A stretch of DNA of 64,000 nucleotides from Opitutaceae bacterium (GTDB lineage Bacteria > Verrucomicrobiota > Verrucomicrobiia > Opitutales > Opitutaceae). The stretch covers positions 62,001 to 126,000 of the forward strand of contig JADJTK010000015.1 of the NCBI GenBank assembly GCA_016711225.1. The letters are read 5' to 3'. The stretch's first letter is position 1; every line of letters begins with the position of its first letter. The notes below the pieces were generated by a model. It had not been told where the DNA came from. It was given only the letters and a program-made list of their open reading frames with translations, and did not search any database. This document shows positions 53,037-61,371 of this stretch, one piece after another. The translations under genes and the position numbers were made by a program.

Positions 53037-53884
53037 CTGAGGAGGCCCCCGTGCCATCAGAATCCCCCCACCCCCTGGCGCCCCGTTGTGTCGAAGTCTC
53101 GGCGCCGCCCCCCCACCGCAGCGTCCAAAAATCCCCGGGCCCACCCCAGCCCGTCCGCCATTTGTGCGAAACCGTGCCCCCCGGAGTCGCCAGTCGTACA
53201 CGGCGGCGGGCCCCGGGCGCAATTCACCAGCAGCGACCTGGGTCGTTCGGGCGATCGACGCAGGAGCGCCTGCGAAACGCCCTCGCCAAGGACGTGTTCA
53301 CCGCCTGGGAGCTCGCAATCACCCGCTTCGGCCAGATCGTCTCCGTGACTCTGTTCGCTTCGCAGCGGACGCTCGCAACCCTCAGGCAGTTCCCGCCGCA
53401 CGGCTGTGACGTCCGAAGGATTTCCCGACTGGAGGCCGTTCAGATCGTCGCCAGAAACCAGCGGTGGGATGGTGCTCCTCGTCGTTCTGGCCCGCACGTC
53501 CAAGGCTGCGCGCCCCCCTTCCAGGCACCGATCGTCAAATCGGCCGGGGGCTCCGCCGACGGCGGGCTCCGTTGCCTCGTCCGATGACGACGCGGGTCAT
53601 CGGGCAAAGGGTCAATGAGCACAAGTCAAAGAGGCGCCAATCCCCTCCTGTGACGGTCGGCTTCGGGCGGTCGCGCCCTGGCCCACAACAAAAACCAACG
53701 GAGGGATTCTGACCTGTCCCGATTTGCCCGATCGCCCTGCCGTGGCTGCCAGCGGAACCGGCCCATTGTTTCGTCACGGACGCCGGACCGGCGCGGGTGG
53801 AGCCTCGTCATCGCAAAGTCCGCCTCAGCCCGCCCACCTCAGGCAACGCGGACGCCGCCCAAAGGTCGCCGTCCCGGCAGACCG
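53037..53884. other. Gene-free interval ending in a GGGACAGGTC-family right end
   Basis: About 850 bases with no recognisable gene; the frames present lack any family motif. Bases 53651-53720 are the right part of the repeat family (TGACGG, CGCGCCCTGGCCCACAACA and ATTCTGACCTGTCCC), without a matching left end nearby. The left 600 bases may be decayed sequence from the GH5 locus. Confidence 0.6.
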
Positions 53885-54529
53885 TTACGCCGAATACACC
53901 TCGGGCAGGGCGGCGAGCGCATGCAGGCTATCGAGCAACGATTTCATACGCCCGATCAGCTTCTCGTCGGAAAACGACCCGCGCTCGGCATAGACGACTT
54001 CGCCTCCGTCGATCTTCAGATTGGCGGTGCCGAGGCTGAACGGCCAGTGGCGCAGCAACGGTTCGCGGATCTCGGGCAGCAACGCCGCCCGCAGAAAGTC
54101 CGGAGCATTGGTCTGCACGACGAACTTGTCGTCGAACGGCTGCACCCCGAGGCGGAGATCTTGCAGGCCGAACTTCTCGCCGAGCACGGTGAGGAAATTC
54201 TGCGCACCAAGGCGCAGCTGCAGGCCGTGCGGATTGGCGCAGCTCACCCCGACCGCACTCCACACCGTTCGGTTCTTGCCCGATCCGGTGGAGAACTGGA
54301 AGAACCGGACCTTCCGTCCACCCCGTGCGCCATCGACCGTGGGCATCGCCGGAAAGAGACCCAGCACCGGCGGCCGCTCGTGCAACTGCAGACCGAGATC
54401 ACTCGCGAGCCGGGTGAGATTCTCACGCGTCCGGCGCGCCGACCGAAGCCCAAGCACGACGATAAGAACCGGGATCCCGACCAACATCGCGAGCGCGGCG
54501 AACGGCACAGCTGCCAGCAAGATTTCCAT
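53885..54529 (-). CDS. Single-pass membrane protein, unknown function
   Basis: 214 residues from the ATG at 54529. One N-terminal membrane helix (VPFAALAMLVGIPVLIVVLGL) is followed by a basic stretch and a cytoplasmic alpha/beta domain containing LASDLGLQLHERPPVLGLFP, KVRFFQFSTGSGKNRTVW and FDDKFVVQTNAPDFLRAALLP. The latter resembles DUF3137-type modules. It lies between two repeat ends of the island. Confidence 0.65.
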   Translation of the reverse strand: MEILLAAVPFAALAMLVGIPVLIVVLGLRSARRTRENLTRLASDLGLQLHERPPVLGLFPAMPTVDGARGGRKVRFFQFSTGSGKNRTVWSAVGVSCANPHGLQLRLGAQNFLTVLGEKFGLQDLRLGVQPFDDKFVVQTNAPDFLRAALLPEIREPLLRHWPFSLGTANLKIDGGEVVYAERGSFSDEKLIGRMKSLLDSLHALAALPEVYSA

Positions 54530-54604
54530 GTCACCGACCCTGCACGACCCGACGCGGCAGTTCAAGTCTGGCGCGGGCCGGGCTCGCAGAGAGGACGGAT
54601 TTGC

Positions 54605-54630
54605 GACCTGTCTCTTCCCTGACCTGTCCC
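54605..54630 (+). repeat. Double right end of the GGGACAGGTC family
   Basis: GACCTGTCTC (54605-54614) is followed at once by CTGACCTGTCCC (54619-54630), two end sequences in the same orientation 14 bases apart, which suggests one copy inserted next to another. The preceding AGAGGACGGATTTGC resembles the inner flank at 55330. Confidence 0.6.
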
Positions 54631-54641
54631 TACTCCCCTTC

Positions 54642-55055
54642 CTAAGAACCCGATGTCTTGTAGCTTTTCTCCTCAAACCTAAGCGCCGAATATCGGACTT
54701 TCGTCCCCACCACCCTAAACTGAAGTCTCACTACTCGTTCGACCAAGTCATACCCTGCCTGCGAGCCCATTCTATACACAGCCTCACCAACTTCGTCGTT
54801 TATGGTAACTTCCCATCCATCAACATAAAATCGCTCGCCGTCTCTATTCAACCGTCCACTCATGGACTCTCGCTTTTCCAGGATTTCAGGATCTACCTTT
54901 CGAACGTCCCTTTCTCGTCCTTCAGTCGCCAGCACTACGCACGCGCGAAATGCAGGCAAAAAGAAACGCATATCCTTCTCACCCTCCGCCTGAACACAAC
55001 CCAGCATAACGCAATAACCAACGAGCAGTACACGACACGTTGAGGTCAGCTTCAT
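54642..55055 (-). CDS. Low-GC putative lipoprotein
   Basis: 137 residues. The N-terminus KLTSTCRVLLVGYCVMLGC ends in a lipobox-like MLGC, suggesting lipid attachment. The rest (RKVDPEILEKRESMSGRL, FYVDGWEVTINDEVGEAVYR, VRLQFRVVGTKVRYSALRFEEK) is beta-rich and unrecognised. G+C is about 45-50 percent, far below the neighbours, so acquisition from elsewhere is likely. Confidence 0.6.
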   Translation of the reverse strand: MKLTSTCRVLLVGYCVMLGCVQAEGEKDMRFFLPAFRACVVLATEGRERDVRKVDPEILEKRESMSGRLNRDGERFYVDGWEVTINDEVGEAVYRMGSQAGYDLVERVVRLQFRVVGTKVRYSALRFEEKSYKTSGS

Positions 55056-55461
55056 TTTCAAGGTTCCGCTATCACATTCTGAATCTGAAAACACAACAAG
55101 GCATGAATCAACTTTTGACCGAATCCAGCCGCGACCACGGTTGCGCGATCGGCGTTGGGGGAAGTGCTTCGATTCATTGAACGGCAGCGTAGTTGGGCAT
55201 TTGGTGCAGGCAAGCGACGAACGAACGGGGGCCGGGCCAGATGCGGCCGTTCCATACACGACAGGCTCGTCGTCGCTCGTGTCGTCAGCCCCGCCCTCCG
55301 ATGGAAACCAGGGGCAGGTATCGCCACCGGACGGATTTCTGACCTGTCCCTTCTTTCGGCTCCTTCTTTCGGCTCCGGTGAAAGTCCTTCCGCTCGACTC
55401 CCGTTCCAAAAATGGCGTAGCCATTTTGATTAGCAGCCGGCGGACGAAGTCCGACAGGCTG
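55056..55461. other. Gene-free interval with repeat end, tandem 13-mer and terminators
   Basis: GGACGGATTTCTGACCTGTCCC ends at 55350 (part ATTTCTGACCTGTCCC). It is followed by a perfect tandem TTCTTTCGGCTCC (55351-55376). At 55409-55427 AAAATGGC-GTA-GCCATTTT is a good intrinsic terminator for the minus-strand gapN. A second hairpin, TAGCAGCC...GGCTGCTA (55431-55464), overlaps the gapN stop. Confidence 0.65.
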
Positions 55462-57039
55462 CTAGAGGATGACTTTCGTCGAGAAGAAGTTCGATGTGCC
55501 CTTCGACAGGATCTCCTGCGCGAGGTCCACATTGGCGGGAGTCTTCTTCACCGCGACCATGCTGCGAATCGAGAAGCATCGCAGCGCGTCCGAGATCGAC
55601 AGGGTGCCCTCGGCCGAGTCCTTGCGCCCGGTGAAGGGAAACACGTCGGGGCCACGCTGACACTGGCTGTTGAGGTTGAGCCGACACTGGAGCTGGGCGG
55701 TGTGGTCGATCCACCAGCCAGCGACGTCCGCGCTGGCGGTGAAAAGCGCGAGCTGCTGGCCGACGTCCGCATTGCTCAGGTAATCGAGCACCGCCATGCG
55801 GTCGGTCCATTCGCCGATGGGGACAACGGGGCCGAACTGCTCGACCTTGGCGATCTCCATCGCGGTGGTCACCTGGTCGATGACCGCCGGGATCATCAGG
55901 GTGCTGCCCGCCACGGTCCGGCCATCAAGACCCGGGGACACAAGTCGAGCACCTGCGGCAAGGGCGCCGGCCAGGAGGCTCTGCAAGCGGGCAACCTCCT
56001 CCGGCGATGGCATCGGGGTGATACTCACCGCGGGGTCGAAGGCATTGCCGGCCACGAGCTTGTTGACCCGCTCGACGTATTTCTGGGTGAACGCCTCGCG
56101 CACCTCGCCGTGCACCAGGATCATCTTGATCGCGGTGCAGCGTTGGCCGTTGTAGCTGAGCGAACCGGCGACGCACTCGGCGGCGGCCAGGTCGAGATCG
56201 GCGTCGGGGCAGATGATCGCGACGTTCTTGGCTTCGAGTCCGAGGACGCAACGAAGGCGGTTCGGCTTTGGGTGCGGAGCGCGGATACGGCGCGAGGCTG
56301 CCGCCGACCCGATGAAGGCGAGCACATTGATGTCACCGCTCTCCATCAGGGGTGGGATGATCGTAGCGCCCTTGCCGTTGATCGTATTGATCACGCCGGC
56401 GGGGAAACTGCGCTGGAAATCCTCGATCAGCAGCTGGAGCGTGAGGGCGCCAAAGCGCGCGCCTTTGATCAGGACCGTGTTGCCCATGATCAGGGCCGGA
56501 ACCAGCAGGCAGAAGGTCTCGTTGATCGGGTAGTTGTACGGCCCCATTACGAGACACACGCCGAGGGGCGAACGGCGGATCTGCGCCATGAACCCGTCGG
56601 CCTTCTTGATGACGTTGCTTTGCTCCTCCATCTCCTTGTAGGCGGCGATGGTGAGGTCGATGTACTCGATCGTGCGGGTGATCTCCTTTTCCGCGTCCTT
56701 GTAGGGCTTCGCGATCTCAAAACAGAGCATCGTCGCGAGCTCCTTCACCTTGGCCCGCATCCCGGCGACAAACTGCTCCATCGCGGCGATACGTTCGTTG
56801 GGATGGCTGGTGGGCCAGGCTCCGAGGCCGTTGTTCCACGCCTTCTTGGCCGCGGCCAGGGCAGCGAGCACCTCGGGCGTGGAGAGGGAAGCCAGGTCTC
56901 CGAGATGCACCTGCATCGGGGACTCGATGCCGGTCATGACCCCGGTCCAGTGGCGGATCTCGCCATCGACAAGGTAGGCGGCTCCATTGACGGCCGGAAT
57001 GGAGGGAGAAGAGAAGGCACTGGGGTTGTTAGTGATCAT
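55462..57039 (-). CDS. gapN: Non-phosphorylating NADP-type glyceraldehyde-3-phosphate dehydrogenase (GapN-like)
   Basis: 525 residues. This aldehyde dehydrogenase superfamily enzyme has GPYNYPINETFCLLVPALIMGN, the catalytic Glu in LGLEAKNVAII and the catalytic Cys in SYNGQRCTAIKMIL. The C-terminal NSQCQRGPDVFPFTGRKDSAEGT-type segment (key CQRGPDVFPFTGRKDS) is characteristic of GapN and binds the substrate phosphate. It oxidises glyceraldehyde 3-phosphate straight to 3-phosphoglycerate, making NADPH. The cofactor-lysine motif is LIKGARFG rather than KPA. The start ATG at 57039 precedes a 17-residue Ser/Pro-rich extension. Confidence 0.88.
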   Translation of the reverse strand: MITNNPSAFSSPSIPAVNGAAYLVDGEIRHWTGVMTGIESPMQVHLGDLASLSTPEVLAALAAAKKAWNNGLGAWPTSHPNERIAAMEQFVAGMRAKVKELATMLCFEIAKPYKDAEKEITRTIEYIDLTIAAYKEMEEQSNVIKKADGFMAQIRRSPLGVCLVMGPYNYPINETFCLLVPALIMGNTVLIKGARFGALTLQLLIEDFQRSFPAGVINTINGKGATIIPPLMESGDINVLAFIGSAAASRRIRAPHPKPNRLRCVLGLEAKNVAIICPDADLDLAAAECVAGSLSYNGQRCTAIKMILVHGEVREAFTQKYVERVNKLVAGNAFDPAVSITPMPSPEEVARLQSLLAGALAAGARLVSPGLDGRTVAGSTLMIPAVIDQVTTAMEIAKVEQFGPVVPIGEWTDRMAVLDYLSNADVGQQLALFTASADVAGWWIDHTAQLQCRLNLNSQCQRGPDVFPFTGRKDSAEGTLSISDALRCFSIRSMVAVKKTPANVDLAQEILSKGTSNFFSTKVIL

Positions 57040-57422
57040 CTGGTGCTGGGGTTGAGCGAGGGCGCGATTCGTTCGTGGGCTGAGCTCGGTCCGCAGGATC
57101 GGCCGGTTGGCGAATTTCCAAGGAGGAAGGGTTTCGACCATCGCGTACCGACCATCTCAAACAGCAACCTCTGCGGCACGCAACTCCAAGGGCGTGCCCC
57201 CGCAATGCCGCCTTGGTGACCGTACGGGATTGGGGATTCCAGTGCCGGCCCCGACTCCCGTTCCGAGAAGCCCGCGCTTCCCCGGACCAATCGTAGCCCC
57301 CGTCCCCGCGTCCCGCTTCCGGGACGGCGCTTTCCCAGCGGTGCGGCCAGGGCCAAGGGCCGCCGCCACTCCTTCAGGCCTATCTCGTTGGTTAAAAGCC
57401 GCTAACGCTTCCTAACCGGCTC

Positions 57423-57437
57423 TGGCACAGGCCTTGC
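57423..57437 (+). promoter_or_regulatory. Sigma-54 promoter (-24/-12)
   Basis: TGGCAC-AGGCC-TTGC matches the sigma-54 consensus TGGCAC-N5-TTGC exactly. It sits in the 589-base gene-free interval 57040-57628 and points at the TPR/ADOP genes, 192 bases before the TPR start. Just upstream GGTTA...TAACC (57390-57417) is an inverted pair that could bind an enhancer protein. The rest of the interval holds nothing recognisable. Confidence 0.7.
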
Positions 57438-57628
57438 GTTACAGCAGGCGTGCACCGCGAGCCCATCCCTCACCAAGCCTCCACTCTGGCACCAGAAATT
57501 GGGCTCTGATTGTGCGTCCCTGCGTTCCCCGCTTCACCGCTCGGTCGCCCCGCCCTGACTGTTGATCACGACTACTGACTACCGATTCCCTGCGCTCCCT
57601 TGTCCTTACTTCGACGACACATCCATCC

Positions 57629-58504
57629 ATGCCCGCCCTGCGCCCTACCCTCCTCGCCGTGCTCCTTTCTTCGACCTGCATCGGCCAGACCGCCGCCGAC
57701 CCGGCCGAGCTCGCAGCGGCATGCGACCTCTTCGATTCGGGCCAGCTAACCAAAGCGCACGCGACCTTCTCCACCCTCGCCGCTGCCGACCCCGCCCTTG
57801 CGGAGGCCCAGCGCTATCTGGGGTGGATCGCCCTGCGCCGTAACGACCCTACGGCCGCCGTGAAGCACCTCGAGCGCGCCTGCGCACTCGATCCGTCGTC
57901 GAGCACCTACGCCCAACAACTTGGCGACGCCTACGGCCTCGCGGCCAACAAGGCCGGCTTGCTTTCGAAGATGGGCTGGGCCCGCAAGTGTAAGGCCGCC
58001 TTCGAACGCGCCATCGCCCTGGACCCGAAGAATGTCGACGCCCGCTGGGCACTCATGGAGTACTTCAAGCAGGCACCGGGTATTGCCGGTGGCAGCTTCG
58101 CCCTCGCGCACGCCCAGGCCGAGGCGATCATCGCGCTCAACCCGAGTACCGGCCGTTTCGCCAAGGCCGGCGTGCTCGCGGCCGAAGGCAAGAGTGACGA
58201 AGCCTTCGCCCTCTATGACGGCATCCTCACCGCCGAGACAGGCGACTACGCCGCGCTCAGCCAATTCGGCCAACTCTGCAACCTCACCGGGAAGCGTTGC
58301 GCCGACGGAATTGTGGCGCTCCAGAAATGCCTCACCCTGCCACCGCCCCGGCATGACACGCGCCACGTGGCCGTTCATGGCATCATCGGCCGGCTGCATG
58401 AGATCCTCGGCGACAAAGCGGCCGCCCGAGCCGCCTACCAAGCCGCCCTCGCGCTCGACCCGCACTTCGCCCCCGCCACCGAAGCCCTCGCAAAGTTGAA
58501 GTGA
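57629..58504 (+). CDS. Exported TPR-repeat protein
   Basis: 291 residues with a signal peptide (TLLAVLLSSTCIGQTAA). At least four tetratricopeptide units are visible: AEAQRYLGWIALRRNDPTAAVKHLERACALDP, CKAAFERAIALDPKNVDARWALMEYF, KSDEAFALYDGILTAETGDYAALSQFG and the C-terminal KAAARAAYQAALALDPHFAP. It probably serves as a periplasmic scaffold. It is followed by two permease genes and lies downstream of the sigma-54 promoter, so it may be the partner protein of that system. Confidence 0.82.
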   Translation: MPALRPTLLAVLLSSTCIGQTAADPAELAAACDLFDSGQLTKAHATFSTLAAADPALAEAQRYLGWIALRRNDPTAAVKHLERACALDPSSSTYAQQLGDAYGLAANKAGLLSKMGWARKCKAAFERAIALDPKNVDARWALMEYFKQAPGIAGGSFALAHAQAEAIIALNPSTGRFAKAGVLAAEGKSDEAFALYDGILTAETGDYAALSQFGQLCNLTGKRCADGIVALQKCLTLPPPRHDTRHVAVHGIIGRLHEILGDKAAARAAYQAALALDPHFAPATEALAKLK

Positions 58505-58611
58505 ATCAACTCGGGCTTCTCCACCGCCTCACCCACCGCCCTCCGCCCCCCGGTCACTCGTAACTTGTTACTTGAAACCTGTTACTTGGAACCTCCGCCC
58601 TCCCCGTCGCC

Positions 58612-61065
58612 ATGCTCCTAGATTTCCGCTACGCACTCCGCCAGCTCGCCAAATCGCCCGGCTACGCCGCCGTCGTCGTGCTCACCCTGGCCTTCGGCAT
58701 CGCCGTCAACACGACGATCTTCGGCATGATCGGCGCGTTCTTCCTCCAGCGCCTGCCCGTGCCCGAGTCAGACCGGCTCGTACTCCTGCTCCAGCGTAGC
58801 CAAGCTTGGAACGCCCCGCACTCGGTCTCCTTCCCCGATTTCAAGGACTACCGCGAGCGCCTGCGCGGGGTGGAGACACTCATCGCTTACATGCCCATGC
58901 CGGCCCATCTCTCCCCCGGCACAGGGGCCCCGCAGCGCGCCTGGCTTGAGGTGGTCACCCCTAATGCCTACGACGCCCTCGGGGTCACCGCGCTGCACGG
59001 CCGCATGCTCCTACCCTCCGACGGCGAGTCCGCCGGCGCCGCCCCCGTCATCGTCCTCACCTACTCGTGCTGGACCCAGCGTTTCGGTTCCGACCCGGCG
59101 GTGGTCGGCCGCACCATTCGCCTCAACAACCACCCCTTCACCGTCGTCGGCGTCGCCACGGAAAAGTTCACCGGCCTCTCCCCCTTCATGGCCGTGCACG
59201 GCTTTGTCCCCACCGGGGCGCTCGACAGCCTCAAGACCAACGGCGCCGGTTTCCTCGAATGGCGCAACGCCTCGATGTGGCGGGTGCTGGGCAAGATGCG
59301 CCCCGAAGCCACCCTCGACTCCGTCCGCGCCGAGGCCGAGGTGATCACACGCCAACTCGCCCAGGAGTACCCCGACAGCCACCTGGACGTGAGCTCGACG
59401 GTGATCCCCGAGCACCGCGGCCGCCCCGACCCCTCGGTCGCCGATTACCTGCCGGTCTTCGCCGCCCTCTTCCTCGGGCAGGTCATCCTTGTCCTGGGCA
59501 TCGCCTGCGCGAATGTCGCCAATCTGATGTTCGCCCGGGCTGCGACGCGCCAGAAGGAGCTCACCGTGCGCGCGGCTCTCGGGGCCAACCGTGCCCGCCT
59601 CGTGCGCCAGATGCTCCTCGAGAGCCTGGTGCTCGCCGCCATCGCCGGAGTCGTCGGCTGGCTGTTGGCAGACTGGTCGGCGCCGTTGTTCGCCCGCCTC
59701 TCCGCCCAAGGGGACATCCCGGTCAATACGAACCCCGGCTCACTCTGGCCCCAACGGCTCTTCACCGTCGTCATCTCCCTGGCCGCCGGCATCGGCAGCG
59801 GCCTGCTGCCCGCCTTGCGCGCTTCGCGCATCGATCTGTCGTCGCAACTCAAGGAAGGAGCGGGCGCCGGCGCCGCCCCCGGCCGCCACCGCCTGCGCGA
59901 CATGTTCGTCATCAACCAGGTCGTGTTCTCGTTGGTCGTGCTCGTATTCGCCGGACTCTTCACCCGGAGTCTCCACCGTGCGCGTACCGTCGACATCGGC
60001 TTCCGCCACGAACGCCTGCTGCTCGCCTCCTTCGACCTCTCGCTCCAGGGCTACCCCGAAGAAAAGGCCCGCCTCTTCTGCCAGCAGGCCCTCGAACGCG
60101 CCCGCGCCCTCCCCGGCGTGGAGGAAGCCACGCTGACGAGCTTCGTTCCCTTCGACTACAACCTCAGCCTGCGCGACATCTTCCCGGTGGACGCAACCCT
60201 ACCGTCCACCCAAACCGCCGTCAGCGTCGGTTACGCCACCGTCGCTCCGGGTTACGAAGCCATGCTCGGCCTGCGCGCTTTGGCCGGGCGCGCCCTCGCC
60301 GATAGCGACACCGCCACCACCGCCCCGGTGGCGGTGATCAACGCCGCCTTGGCCGAACGGTGCTGGCCTGGCCGTGACGCGCTCGGTCGCCGCTTCCGTC
60401 CCTGGAAGGATGGCCCGCTCATCGAGGTCGTCGGCATTGTGGCCACCACCAAGTCGATGATGCTCTCCGAGGCGCCACGGCCGTTCTATTACACCCCGCT
60501 TGGCCAAAAATTCGACGGCTCAGCCAACCTGCTGGTACGGGCCAAGGGCGACCCCGCCGCGCTGGCCAACTCCCTGCGAACCAGCCTCGGCGAGCTCGAT
60601 CCCCACCTCCCCATCTACGGCGTGCGCACGATGGAAGAGCTGATGGCCAACAGCATCTTTGCCTTCATGCCGCTGCGCATGGGCGCCGTGCTCGCCGCTG
60701 TGCAAGGCGTGATCGGACTCGGTCTGGCGGTGCTGGGCCTGTATGCTGTGGTCTCCTTCGGTGTGACCCAACGCGCCCGCGAACTCGGCATCCGCATGGC
60801 TCTGGGCGCCACCGGGGGCACCCTGGTGCGGGAGGTCGTGCGTTCCGGCATGAAACTCGCGCTCAAGGGTGCCGCCACCGGACTGGTCTTTTCCGTCGTC
60901 CTGGGCTTCGCCCTCTCGAAAGTGCTCTTCGGTATGCAACCGGTCGATCCGCTCACGCTCGTCGGTGGCACCGTGCTGTTGCTCGCCGTCGCCACCTTCG
61001 CCTGCTGGCTGCCCGCCCGCCGCGCCACCCGCATCGACCCCGCCATCGTGCTGCGGACCGAGTAG
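58612..61065 (+). CDS. ADOP-type duplicated MacB/FtsX permease
   Basis: 817 residues. The N-terminus LLDFRYALRQLAKSPGYAAVVVLTLAFGIAVNTTIF is the standard ADOP opening (key LRQLAKSPGYAAVVVLTLA). A MacB-type periplasmic core domain, a first FtsX domain near 285-385 (NVANLMFARAATRQKELTVRAALGANR), a second periplasmic domain, and a second FtsX domain (TQRARELGIRMALGATGGTLV) ending LPARRATRIDPAIVLRTE follow. It exports or shuttles an unknown substrate, possibly using an ATPase encoded elsewhere. Confidence 0.93.
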   Translation: MLLDFRYALRQLAKSPGYAAVVVLTLAFGIAVNTTIFGMIGAFFLQRLPVPESDRLVLLLQRSQAWNAPHSVSFPDFKDYRERLRGVETLIAYMPMPAHLSPGTGAPQRAWLEVVTPNAYDALGVTALHGRMLLPSDGESAGAAPVIVLTYSCWTQRFGSDPAVVGRTIRLNNHPFTVVGVATEKFTGLSPFMAVHGFVPTGALDSLKTNGAGFLEWRNASMWRVLGKMRPEATLDSVRAEAEVITRQLAQEYPDSHLDVSSTVIPEHRGRPDPSVADYLPVFAALFLGQVILVLGIACANVANLMFARAATRQKELTVRAALGANRARLVRQMLLESLVLAAIAGVVGWLLADWSAPLFARLSAQGDIPVNTNPGSLWPQRLFTVVISLAAGIGSGLLPALRASRIDLSSQLKEGAGAGAAPGRHRLRDMFVINQVVFSLVVLVFAGLFTRSLHRARTVDIGFRHERLLLASFDLSLQGYPEEKARLFCQQALERARALPGVEEATLTSFVPFDYNLSLRDIFPVDATLPSTQTAVSVGYATVAPGYEAMLGLRALAGRALADSDTATTAPVAVINAALAERCWPGRDALGRRFRPWKDGPLIEVVGIVATTKSMMLSEAPRPFYYTPLGQKFDGSANLLVRAKGDPAALANSLRTSLGELDPHLPIYGVRTMEELMANSIFAFMPLRMGAVLAAVQGVIGLGLAVLGLYAVVSFGVTQRARELGIRMALGATGGTLVREVVRSGMKLALKGAATGLVFSVVLGFALSKVLFGMQPVDPLTLVGGTVLLLAVATFACWLPARRATRIDPAIVLRTE

Positions 61066-61371
61066 CCCCGAGAAGTATCAAGTTCCAAGGATCAAGTACC
61101 AAGGAGGGAAACCTCCAAACGCCAAGGCGCCAAAGGCCAAAACCACCCCAAGGGCCAACTGGCCACCGCTCCGCCGCTTGCTCCTTGTTCCTTGGTCCTT
61201 CGCTCCCGCCTCCCCCTCCGCCTCCGATAGTTGTCACTCGGTCCCTGTCAGTTGGCTCTTCCGCCCCTCCCTCCTCCAGCCCTTGTCACTTGGTCCTTGT
61301 CACTTGAGTTTTGTTACTTGGCCCTTCCGTCCTACTCACGACTCGCTCCCCGCTACTCACTACTTCGTGCC
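61066..61371 (+). repeat. Intergenic run of degenerate TTGTyACTTG words
   Basis: No gene. TTGTCACTCGG, CTGTCAGTTGG, TTGTCACTTGG (twice) and TTGTTACTTGG recur between 61230 and 61322, and AAGTATCAAGTTCC/ATCAAGTACC near 61074-61100. The same words (AACTTGTTACTTG, CTGTTACTTGG) precede the first ADOP gene at 58560-58592. They could be binding sites or slipped repeats. Confidence 0.5.

Noticed and set aside
53051..53587. Open frame of 178 codons after the GH5 remnant
   Set aside because: No start signal or family resemblance, low-complexity composition, and it lies in decayed sequence leading to a repeat end.
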